Positions 7,324 through 13,019 of a DNA stretch of 14,022 nucleotides are shown here, piece by piece. Under the pieces are notes generated by a model. The model made no database searches and was not told the DNA's origin. It saw nothing but the letters and a program-made list of their open reading frames with translations. The position numbers were made by a program, and so were the translations under genes. The stretch comes from Actinomycetes bacterium (lineage in GTDB: Bacteria; Actinomycetota; Acidimicrobiia; Acidimicrobiales; Microtrichaceae): NCBI GenBank assembly GCA_023423215.1, contig JAFAFZ010000057.1, positions 1 through 14,022 of the forward strand, given 5' to 3'. Each line of letters starts with the position of its first letter. The first letter of the stretch is position 1.

Positions 7324-8418
7324 TCAGCCGGCGTTCGGCTCGACCGACTGCGAGCCGTCGATGATCTTCTCGCGGTACTCGTCGACCTTGGCCTTCACGT
7401 CGTCCGGGACCTTGGAGTCCCAGTCCTGGTAGTCGGCGATGTCGACGCCCTCGTTCTCGAGCGTGCCCACGTACAGGCCGGCCTTGAACGCGTCGTCCAC
7501 GACGGACTGGATCGAGTCGAACACCGCGACGTCCATCTTCTTCTCGACCGAGGTCAGGAAGTACTGGCAGTCCTCCGGCAGGCTCACGCAGCCGTCGACG
7601 TCCACCCACACGATGCCGAGGTCGGGGTTGTTGCGCTCCTTGACCTCGGTGATCGTGCCGGTGCCCACCGGTCCGGCCACCGGCATGATGATGTCGGCGC
7701 CCTCGTCGATCAGGTCCTTGGTGTACGACTTGCCCTTGTCGACGTCGCTGAAGTCGCCGGTGAAGAGGCCGTCGGTGCCGTCCCAGCCGAGCACCTCGAC
7801 GTTCTTGCCGAAGTCGGCGTTGTACTGCTGCACGCCGGCCAGGAAGCCGTCCATGAAGATGGTGACGGTCGGGATGTTGATGCCACCGAAGGTGCCGACC
7901 TTGCCGGACTTGGAGGTGCCGGCCGCGGCGTACCCGGCCAGGAACGCCGCCTCGTCGGTCGCGAAGGTGAGCTCCTCGACGTTGTCGTAGCTGATGTCCT
8001 CGCCGGCGTCGGCGTCGAAGAAGTCGACGTCGACGATCGCGAACTTCTGGTCGGGGTTCGCCTGTGCGGCGGTCTGCGTCGCCTCGTCGAGCAGGAAGCC
8101 GACGGGGATGATGAGGTCGCAGCCCTCGCTGATGAACGTGTCGATGTTGGGCTCGAAGTCGGCCTCGTCGGTGGACTCGAGGACCTTGCCCTCGACGCCG
8201 AGCTCGTCCTCGGCCCGCACCAGGCCCTCGTTCGCGGTCTGGTTGAACGAGCGGTCGTCGACGCCGCCGGTGTCGGTCACCTGGCAGACGGTGACGTCGG
8301 ACGAGGCGGCGTCGCCGCCCGAGTCGTCCTCGGACGCGTTGTCCTCGCTGGCGCACGCGGCGCCCGCCAACGCGACGATCGCGAGGAGGGCGAAGAGGGA
8401 ACGGGAACGTCGGATCAC
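7324..8418 (-). CDS. BMP-family ABC transporter substrate-binding lipoprotein (nucleoside-binding)
   Basis: This 364-residue extracytoplasmic lipoprotein captures nucleosides and delivers them to the permeases. The signal sequence MIRRSRSLFALLAIVALAGAAC has Cys22 as the lipidated residue, followed by a 20-residue acidic, Ser/Asp-rich linker. The BMP (Bacillus/Treponema PnrA-type) hallmark TGGVDDRSFNQTANEGL (50-66) supplies ligand-binding Asp and Asn residues. The two-lobed periplasmic-binding fold continues through CDLIIPVGF, TFATDEAAFLAGYAAAG, GKVGTFGGINIP and GADIIMPVAGPVG. Two Cys in DGCVSLPEDCQ could form a disulfide. The start is GTG at 8418, with GAGGT 5 nt upstream. It is the first gene of the operon, with a TANNNT box 34 nt upstream of its start. 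Purine nucleosides are the usual ligands of this family; the exact ligand here is not readable. Confidence 0.94.
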   Translation of the reverse strand: MIRRSRSLFALLAIVALAGAACASEDNASEDDSGGDAASSDVTVCQVTDTGGVDDRSFNQTANEGLVRAEDELGVEGKVLESTDEADFEPNIDTFISEGCDLIIPVGFLLDEATQTAAQANPDQKFAIVDVDFFDADAGEDISYDNVEELTFATDEAAFLAGYAAAGTSKSGKVGTFGGINIPTVTIFMDGFLAGVQQYNADFGKNVEVLGWDGTDGLFTGDFSDVDKGKSYTKDLIDEGADIIMPVAGPVGTGTITEVKERNNPDLGIVWVDVDGCVSLPEDCQYFLTSVEKKMDVAVFDSIQSVVDDAFKAGLYVGTLENEGVDIADYQDWDSKVPDDVKAKVDEYREKIIDGSQSVEPNAG

Positions 8419-8436
8419 GGCACACCTCGATGTTCT

Positions 8437-8453
8437 GTCGATGGGAGATCGAC
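8437..8453. promoter_or_regulatory. Operator-like dyad at the predicted bmp transcription start
   Basis: GTCGAT (8437-8442) and ATCGAC (8448-8453) are perfect inverted repeats around the five bases GGGAG. The dyad spans the point where transcription should begin, given the TAGGGT box at 8452-8457, so a bound protein would block initiation. This is a short dyad in a GC-rich region, and no regulator is known to bind it. Confidence 0.35.
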
Positions 8454-8457
8454 CCTA
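8452..8457 (-). promoter_or_regulatory. Candidate -10 box for the nucleoside-transport operon
   Basis: Minus-strand TAGGGT (TANNNT type) would place the start of transcription near 8445, giving a leader of about 27 nt with the GAGGT ribosome site. At 17-nt spacing the -35 position holds GTCACG (8475-8480), which matches TTGACA at only three of six bases. It is the best box found upstream of the operon. Confidence 0.4.
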
Positions 8458-8552
8458 GTGCGACCCCCTCCGGGCGTGACGGGAGCCACCTCGGGGGGTG
8501 CGGGCCGTGCGGGGTCGACCCGTCCCTCTCCCGCTGCGGTGCCGGGTAGAAC

Positions 8553-8568
8553 CACCACCCGGGTGGTG
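8553..8568. promoter_or_regulatory. Perfect 16-bp palindrome in the divergent promoter region
   Basis: CACCACCCGGGTGGTG is fully self-complementary. It lies between the divergent bmp operon and the PfkB-upp pair, about 75 bp upstream of the kinase start and 110 bp upstream of the bmp operon's predicted start. A second perfect palindrome, GGGTCGACCC, is at 8512-8521, and a 5-bp dyad, GGACC/GGTCC, is at 8597-8611. Position and symmetry suit binding by a dimeric regulator of both units. The rest of the 224-bp gap shows no open frame with coding character and no RNA structure I can name. Confidence 0.45.
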
Positions 8569-8628
8569 CAGGGCTGCGCCCGGATGGCGTGCGGGTGGAC
8601 CGTGGTGGTCCGGCGCGCGACGGCTCGG

Positions 8629-8634
8629 TAGCTT
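8629..8634 (+). promoter_or_regulatory. Candidate -10 box for the PfkB kinase-upp pair (leaderless)
   Basis: TAGCTT (TANNNT) precedes the GTG at 8643 by 8 nt with TGGCGCCC between them, so transcription would begin at or within one or two bases of the start codon. There is no Shine-Dalgarno before this GTG. The -35 region is not recognisable. Confidence 0.4.
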
Positions 8635-8642
8635 TGGCGCCC

Positions 8643-9698
8643 GTGCACGACCACGGCGACCACGACCCGACCACCTCCGACGCAGCCCTGCCCGAGACCG
8701 CTCCGGACACGTCGGTGAACGACGTGGTCGGCATCGGCAACGCGCTGGTCGACGTGCTCAGCCACGAGACCGACGCCTTCGTCGAGTCGCTCGAGCTGCC
8801 CAAGGGCTCGATGACCCTCATCGACGAGGACCGGGCGACGTCGCTGTACGGCCTGATGGGCGCCGGCGTCGAGATCTCCGGCGGATCGGCGGCGAACACG
8901 ATCGTCGGCGTGGCCGCGTTCGGCGGTCGGGCGCAGTACCTGGGCAAGGTCCGCGACGACCAGCTCGGCGGCGTCTTCGCCCACGACATCCGCGCCACCG
9001 GCGTGACCTACGAGGTGCCGCTCGCTCCCTCGGGCCCCTCCACCGGCTGCTGCCTGATCCTGGTGACCCCGGACGCGCAGCGCACCATGAACACCTACCT
9101 CGGTGCCTCGGTGCACTTCTGCGCCGACGACGTCGACCGGGAGGTCATCGCCGCGTCGAAGGTGCTGTACCTCGAGGGGTACCTGTTCGACCCGCCCGAG
9201 GCGCAGGAGGCCTTCCGGGTCGCGGCCCGCTACGCGCACGAGGCGGGGCGGGTCGTCTCGGCGACGCTCTCGGACAGCTTCTGCGTCGAGCGCCACCGCG
9301 ACGCCTTCCTGGACCTGGTCGAGCACCACGTCGACCTCGTCTTCGCGAACGAGGCGGAGATCTGCGCGCTGTACGAGTGCGAGTCGTTCGACGACGCGAT
9401 CGACCAGGTGCAGCGCCACGGCCTGGTCGCTGCGCTGACCCGCTCCGAGAAGGGCTCGGTGGTCGTCGACCACGACCAGGTGATCGAGGTACCCGCCCAC
9501 CCCGTCGAGGACCTGGTCGACACGACCGGCGCCGGCGACCTGTACGCCTCGGGCTTCCTCTACGGCTACAGCCAGGGCCTGGACCTGGCCACCTGCGGTG
9601 CGCTCGGGTCGCTCGCCGCTGCCGAGGTCATCTCGCACCTGGGCGCCCGCCCCGCCGCGAACCTGCGGGAGCTGGCCCAGCCGCTCCTGGGTCGGTGA
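8643..9698 (+). CDS. PfkB-family kinase, probable adenosine kinase
   Basis: A 351-residue ribokinase-fold kinase, most like the proteins annotated as adenosine kinase in alphaproteobacteria and some actinobacteria: the stretches [10 protein letters not shown] (30-39), [11 protein letters not shown] (55-65), [33 protein letters not shown] (77-109) and [15 protein letters not shown] (142-156) are characteristic as I recall them. The C-terminal PfkB signature DTTGAGD (293-299) gives the anion hole and catalytic base Asp299. It would phosphorylate adenosine (or a related nucleoside or sugar) with ATP, recapturing imported nucleoside. I chose the GTG at 8643 because of the TANNNT box before it; a GTG at 8589 in the same frame would add 18 residues unlike the family. 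The first 26 residues are an acidic, His/Asp-rich extension. It forms a pair with upp, 4 nt downstream. Substrate specificity is inferred, not visible. Confidence 0.85.
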   Translation: MHDHGDHDPTTSDAALPETAPDTSVNDVVGIGNALVDVLSHETDAFVESLELPKGSMTLIDEDRATSLYGLMGAGVEISGGSAANTIVGVAAFGGRAQYLGKVRDDQLGGVFAHDIRATGVTYEVPLAPSGPSTGCCLILVTPDAQRTMNTYLGASVHFCADDVDREVIAASKVLYLEGYLFDPPEAQEAFRVAARYAHEAGRVVSATLSDSFCVERHRDAFLDLVEHHVDLVFANEAEICALYECESFDDAIDQVQRHGLVAALTRSEKGSVVVDHDQVIEVPAHPVEDLVDTTGAGDLYASGFLYGYSQGLDLATCGALGSLAAAEVISHLGARPAANLRELAQPLLGR

Positions 9699-9702
9699 CC
9701 CG

Positions 9703-10368
9703 GTGGCCGACGGCAGCGAGACCCCGACCCCGGACGGCGGTCCGACCCTGAACGTGGTCGCGCACCCGCTGGTGCAGCACAAGCTCACGCTGCTGCGCGA
9801 CGTCGACACCGACACGGGTGAGTTCCGTCGGCTCTGCAAGGAGATCACGCTCCTGGCGGCGTACGAGGCGCTGGCGGACCTGCCGCTGGTCGACACCACC
9901 GTCACGACCCCGCTCACCACGACGCACGCGTCCCGGCTCGCCGGTCCCGCGCCCGCGGTCGTCGGCATCCTGCGCGCCGGGCTGATCATGGTCGACGCCG
10001 TGCTCGAGCTGCTGCCCCACGCGCCGGTGGGGCACCTCGGCATGTACCGCGACCCGGACACCCACCTCCCGGTCGACTACTACGCCAAGCTGCCCGACCA
10101 GATGGCCGAGCGCGAGGTGCTGGTCGTGGACCCGATGCTCGCCACGGGCGGCAGCGCCTCGCACGCCATCGGCGTGGTCAAGGCGGCGGGGTCGACGAAC
10201 ATCCGCCTGCTGTCGATCATCGGCTGCCCCGAGGGGGTCGAGGTGGTGCACCGCGACCACCCGGACGTGGCCATCACCGTCGCCGGCATGGACGAGCGGC
10301 TGGACGACCACGCGTACATCGTCCCGGGCCTCGGCGACGCGGGCGACCGGATCTACGGCACGCGCTGA
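9703..10368 (+). CDS. upp: Uracil phosphoribosyltransferase
   Basis: This 221-residue cytoplasmic enzyme joins uracil to PRPP, giving UMP and pyrophosphate. Its features are [18 protein letters not shown] (16-33), [33 protein letters not shown] (85-117), the PRPP loop [14 protein letters not shown] (139-152) and the uracil-binding C-terminus [17 protein letters not shown] (205-221), all intact. The length is about a dozen residues above the E. coli enzyme because of the N-terminal '[13 protein letters not shown]' tail. The GTG at 9703 is the first in-frame start after the kinase stop, 4 nt away, so translation is probably coupled. It closes the route that begins with cytidine/deoxyuridine breakdown by Cdd and DeoA by recovering the released uracil. 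Its last 16 bp overlap the end of the opposite-strand HAD gene. Confidence 0.96.
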   Translation: MADGSETPTPDGGPTLNVVAHPLVQHKLTLLRDVDTDTGEFRRLCKEITLLAAYEALADLPLVDTTVTTPLTTTHASRLAGPAPAVVGILRAGLIMVDAVLELLPHAPVGHLGMYRDPDTHLPVDYYAKLPDQMAEREVLVVDPMLATGGSASHAIGVVKAAGSTNIRLLSIIGCPEGVEVVHRDHPDVAITVAGMDERLDDHAYIVPGLGDAGDRIYGTR

Positions 10369-11066
10369 CCCCACCCGTCCAGCAGCGTCGGCAGCTCGCG
10401 CAACGAGGTGATCGTCGGGAACTCGGCGTCCGAGGACTCGGGGTGCTCCAGCGCCCAGGTCACGTGGTACGGCACGTGCACGGCGCGCCCGCCGAGCTGG
10501 AGCACCGGCAGCACGTCCGAGCGCACCGAGTTGCCGACCATCACGAACTCGGAGGGTTCGGCGCCGTGGCGCGCCAGCACCCGCTGGTAGGTGGCCGGGT
10601 CCTTCTCGCTGACGATCTCGACCGCCCGGAACAGCCCCTCGATGCCGGACTGCGCGACCTTCGACTCCTGGTGCAGCAGGTCGCCCTTGGTGATGAGCAC
10701 CAGGTCGTACGCGCCGCCGATGCCCTCGAGCGTGTCCGCGACGCCGTCGAGCAGCTCGACGGGGTGGGCGAGCAGGTCGCGGCCCCAGCCGATGATCTCC
10801 TGGATGGCCGTGGTCGGGATCGAGCCGCCCGACGCCTCGATCGCCGTCTCGATCATCGACAACGTGAACGCCTTCACGCCGTAGCCGAGCAGCGCCAGGT
10901 TGCGCCGCTCGATGGCGATGAGCCGCTGCTCGACGCCCTCGGCGGCCACGTCGTCGGTGAGCCACGGCTCGAGGAGCTCGACCAGTCGATCCGTGGTGAC
11001 GACGAAGTGGCTCTCGCTGTGCCAGAGCGTGTCGTCGCCGTCCAGCCCGATCGTGCGGATCGCCAC
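10353..11066 (-). CDS. HAD-superfamily hydrolase, C1-capped phosphatase
   Basis: A 237-residue Rossmann-like phosphohydrolase. Motif I is GLDGDDTLW with nucleophile Asp9 and acid/base Asp11; motif II is LITKGD (Thr126); motif III is Lys155 in SEKD; motif IV is MVGNSVRSD (177-184) with Asp184 as the Mg ligand. Residues 15-100 form a helical C1 cap, which sets substrate choice. HAD proteins with the DGDDTLW motif include YjjG-type nucleotidases, and the surrounding salvage genes make a nucleoside 5'-monophosphatase or sugar-phosphate phosphatase plausible, but the substrate cannot be read. The GTG at 11066 has AGGAGG at 6-nt spacing; an upstream in-frame ATG at 11150 would add 28 residues unlike the family. 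It diverges from add and converges on upp. Confidence 0.88.
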   Translation of the reverse strand: MAIRTIGLDGDDTLWHSESHFVVTTDRLVELLEPWLTDDVAAEGVEQRLIAIERRNLALLGYGVKAFTLSMIETAIEASGGSIPTTAIQEIIGWGRDLLAHPVELLDGVADTLEGIGGAYDLVLITKGDLLHQESKVAQSGIEGLFRAVEIVSEKDPATYQRVLARHGAEPSEFVMVGNSVRSDVLPVLQLGGRAVHVPYHVTWALEHPESSDAEFPTITSLRELPTLLDGWGQRVP

Positions 11067-11072
11067 CTCGTG

Positions 11073-11078
11073 CCTCCT
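11073..11078 (-). promoter_or_regulatory. Ribosome binding site that sets the HAD hydrolase start
   Basis: Minus-strand AGGAGG is followed by CACGAG and the GTG at 11066, an ideal 6-nt spacing. It favours this GTG over the in-frame ATG further upstream. Confidence 0.75.
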
Positions 11079-11124
11079 GCTGCTGCGTCCTCGGCCGCCG
11101 CGGGCGGTCCGCGTCGGGGGAGAC

Positions 11125-11130
11125 AGGCTA
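11125..11130 (-). promoter_or_regulatory. Possible -10 box for the HAD hydrolase
   Basis: Minus-strand TAGCCT (TANNNT) would start transcription near 11118 and leave a leader of about 52 nt containing the AGGAGG site. No -35 hexamer supports it. It is the only TANNNT found between the HAD and add genes on this strand. Confidence 0.3.
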
Positions 11131-11160
11131 CGTCCCGGCGAGCCGAGCACGGGCGGGGGT

Positions 11161-11166
11161 TACGCT
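11161..11166 (+). promoter_or_regulatory. Candidate -10 box for add-deoC (leaderless)
   Basis: TACGCT is followed by GGCTCC and then the GTG at 11173. The 6-nt distance implies transcription starting at the start codon, and no Shine-Dalgarno is present. The -35 region around 11138-11143 (GCGAGC) has no recognisable hexamer. Confidence 0.45.
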
Positions 11167-11172
11167 GGCTCC

Positions 11173-12330
11173 GTGCCCGATGACCCGTCCGTGCCCACCG
11201 ACCGGACCACCGTCCCGGTCGCCGCCGCCTCGACCCTGCTGGTCACGCCCGAGCTCGCGCTGCGGGCGCCGAAGGTGCTGCTGCACGACCACCTCGACGG
11301 TGGCGTGCGCCCGTCGACCGTGATCGACCTCGCCGCCGAGCACGGCTACGCGGACCTGCCCACGACCGACGTCGACGAGCTGTCCGAGTGGATGCTGCGC
11401 GGCGCGAACCGACGCAACCTCGAGCTGTACCTCCAGACCTTCGCCCACACGGTCGGGGTCATGCAGCACGACGACGCGCTGCGCCGCGTCGCGGCCGAGT
11501 GCGCCGAGGACCTCGCCGCCGACGGCGTCGTCTACGCCGAGGTGCGCTTCGCCCCCGAGCTGCACGTCGACGAGGGCCTGGGCCTGGACGAGGTCGTGCG
11601 TGCGGTGCTCGCCGGCTTCCGGGAGGGCGAGCGGCGCGCGGCCGCTGCGGGTCGCCCGATCGTCGTGCGGGCGCTCATCACGGCGATGCGCACCGCCGCG
11701 CGGTCGGTCGAGATCGCCGAGCTGGCGCTGCGGTTCCGCGACGAGGGCGTCGTCGGCTTCGACATCGCCGGCGCCGAGGCGGGCTTCCCGCCGAGCCGTC
11801 ACATGGATGCGTTCGACCTGATCCGGCGCGAGCACTTCCACATCACGATCCACGCCGGCGAGGCGTTCGGGCTGCCGTCGATCTCCGAGGCGCTCGGGTG
11901 GTGCGGCGCCGAGCGGCTCGGCCACGGCGTGCGCATCGTCGACGACGTCACGCGGGAGCCGGACGGCTCCCACCGCCTCGGTCGGCTGGCCGAGTACGTG
12001 CGGGACCGGCGCGTGCCGCTCGAGATGTGCCCCACCTCGAACGTGCACACGGGCGCGGCCGCCTCGTACGAGGACCACCCGATCCACCTGCTCATGGACC
12101 TGCGCTTCCGCGTCACCGTCAACACCGACAACCGCCTGATGAGCGGCGTCTCGCTCAGCGACGAGTTCGTGCACCTGGCGGACTCGATGGGTCTGACGCT
12201 CGACCGCATGCAGTGGCTCACGATCAACGCGATGAAGTCAGCGTTCAACCACTTCGACGAGCGCCTCGCGCTGATCGACGAGGTCATCAAGCCGGGCTAC
12301 GCCGCGCTCGTGACGGAGGCGACGACGTGA
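11173..12330 (+). CDS. add: Adenosine deaminase
   Basis: A 385-residue zinc amidohydrolase-superfamily (TIM-barrel) enzyme that converts adenosine and deoxyadenosine to inosine and deoxyinosine plus ammonia. Metal and catalytic residues are all present: His38 and His40 in LLHDHLDGG, His227 and Glu230 in IHAGE, His251 in LGHGVR, and Asp319 in VNTDNRLMS. The NTDN (rather than NTDD) ending is usual in actinobacterial Add proteins as I recall them. Other family stretches are [15 protein letters not shown] (84-98), [11 protein letters not shown] (121-131) and [14 protein letters not shown] (282-295). The GTG at 11173 gives a 30-residue leader before the conserved '[14 protein letters not shown]'. 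It heads a two-gene unit with deoC (GTGA overlap). The hypoxanthine-nucleoside product needs a purine nucleoside phosphorylase, which is not in this window. Confidence 0.95.
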   Translation: MPDDPSVPTDRTTVPVAAASTLLVTPELALRAPKVLLHDHLDGGVRPSTVIDLAAEHGYADLPTTDVDELSEWMLRGANRRNLELYLQTFAHTVGVMQHDDALRRVAAECAEDLAADGVVYAEVRFAPELHVDEGLGLDEVVRAVLAGFREGERRAAAAGRPIVVRALITAMRTAARSVEIAELALRFRDEGVVGFDIAGAEAGFPPSRHMDAFDLIRREHFHITIHAGEAFGLPSISEALGWCGAERLGHGVRIVDDVTREPDGSHRLGRLAEYVRDRRVPLEMCPTSNVHTGAAASYEDHPIHLLMDLRFRVTVNTDNRLMSGVSLSDEFVHLADSMGLTLDRMQWLTINAMKSAFNHFDERLALIDEVIKPGYAALVTEATT

Positions 12331-13004
12331 GCGCCGGCGACTGGACCGCCGAGTCGCTCGCGGCGCGGGTCGACCACACGATCCTGCGGCCCGAGGCCAC
12401 GCGCGCCGAGGTCGAGCAGGTCGCGGTGCAGGCGGTCGAGCTGGGGTGCGCGTCCGTCTGCGTGCAGCCCGACCACGTCGCGTTCGTCGCGAACCTGCTC
12501 GACGGCCGTCTGCCCGTGTGCTCGGTCGTCGGGTTCCCCCACGGCGCGACGCTGTCGCGGCTGAAGGCCGCGGAGGCGGCGTCGGTCGTGGCGCTCGGGG
12601 CGTCCGAGGTGGACGTCGTCGCGCCGCTCGGGCCGATCTCCGAGGGCCAGCTGGACGAGGTGCGCCACGACGTCGCCGCCGTGCGCGCCGCGGTGCCGGA
12701 CGTCGTCCTGAAGGTCATCGTCGAGTCCGCGCTCTGGACGCCCGCGGTGCTGCGCGGCGTCTGCGAGGCGGCGGTCGACGCCGGCGCCGACTTCGTCAAG
12801 ACCTCGACCGGCTTCCACCCCTCGGGCGGCGCCACGCTCGAGGCCGTGCACGTGATGCGCGACGCGGTCGGCAGCCGCGCGCGGGTGAAGGCCTCGGGCG
12901 GCATCCGCACGCTGGAGGACTGCGTCGCGATGCTGGACGCCGGCGCGGACCGCCTCGGCATGTCCGCGACGGCCGCCGTGGTCCAGCAGCTGCGCGACGT
13001 CTGA
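12327..13004 (+). CDS. deoC: Deoxyribose-phosphate aldolase
   Basis: A 225-residue class I aldolase that cleaves 2-deoxyribose-5-phosphate to acetaldehyde and glyceraldehyde-3-phosphate, draining the sugar from deoxynucleosides into glycolysis. Catalytic residues are in place: Schiff-base Lys158 in VKTSTGF, the second lysine Lys188 in VKASGGIR, and Asp96 in [11 protein letters not shown]. The N-terminal [11 protein letters not shown] and FPHGAT (70-75) are family marks. The last strand reads [11 protein letters not shown] where short bacterial DeoC proteins usually have RIGTSSG-, so the phosphate-binding end differs from the common form. The GTG at 12327 overlaps the add stop (GTGA), and the length is normal. 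Its 3' end forms half of a hairpin shared with the convergent mutase gene. Confidence 0.94.
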   Translation: MSAGDWTAESLAARVDHTILRPEATRAEVEQVAVQAVELGCASVCVQPDHVAFVANLLDGRLPVCSVVGFPHGATLSRLKAAEAASVVALGASEVDVVAPLGPISEGQLDEVRHDVAAVRAAVPDVVLKVIVESALWTPAVLRGVCEAAVDAGADFVKTSTGFHPSGGATLEAVHVMRDAVGSRARVKASGGIRTLEDCVAMLDAGADRLGMSATAAVVQQLRDV

Positions 13005-13019
13005 GCCCCCGGCTCAGAC
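12999..13019. terminator. Hairpin spanning both convergent stop codons, candidate bidirectional terminator
   Basis: GTCTGAGCC (12999-13007) and GGCTCAGAC (13011-13019) are perfect 9-bp inverted repeats around CCC. Each arm contains the final Val codon and TGA stop of one gene: deoC on the plus strand and the mutase on the minus strand. Only 9 bp separate the two stops. No T-run follows on either strand, so this would be a GC-only hairpin of the kind often proposed for actinobacteria rather than a classical terminator. Confidence 0.5.

Noticed and set aside
5634..7364. 576-codon plus-strand frame opposite the ABC ATPase
   Set aside because: The minus-strand ATPase has every expected motif; this frame has none and has no plausible start signal.
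8589..8642. Upstream GTG as an alternative start for the PfkB kinase
   Set aside because: The 18 extra residues (MRVDRGGPARDG…) do not resemble the family and would place the TAGCTT promoter box inside the gene.
7280..8998. 572-codon minus-strand frame running through bmp and into the divergent region
   Set aside because: It is out of frame with the bmp lipoprotein, crosses the promoter region and shows an Arg-rich translation with no family resemblance.
8415..10061. 548-codon minus-strand frame opposite the PfkB kinase and upp
   Set aside because: It is antisense to two well-supported enzymes and lacks any domain signature.
11128..12174. 348-codon minus-strand frame opposite add
   Set aside because: Add is certain from its zinc and catalytic motifs; the opposite frame is a His/Arg/Glu-rich shadow.
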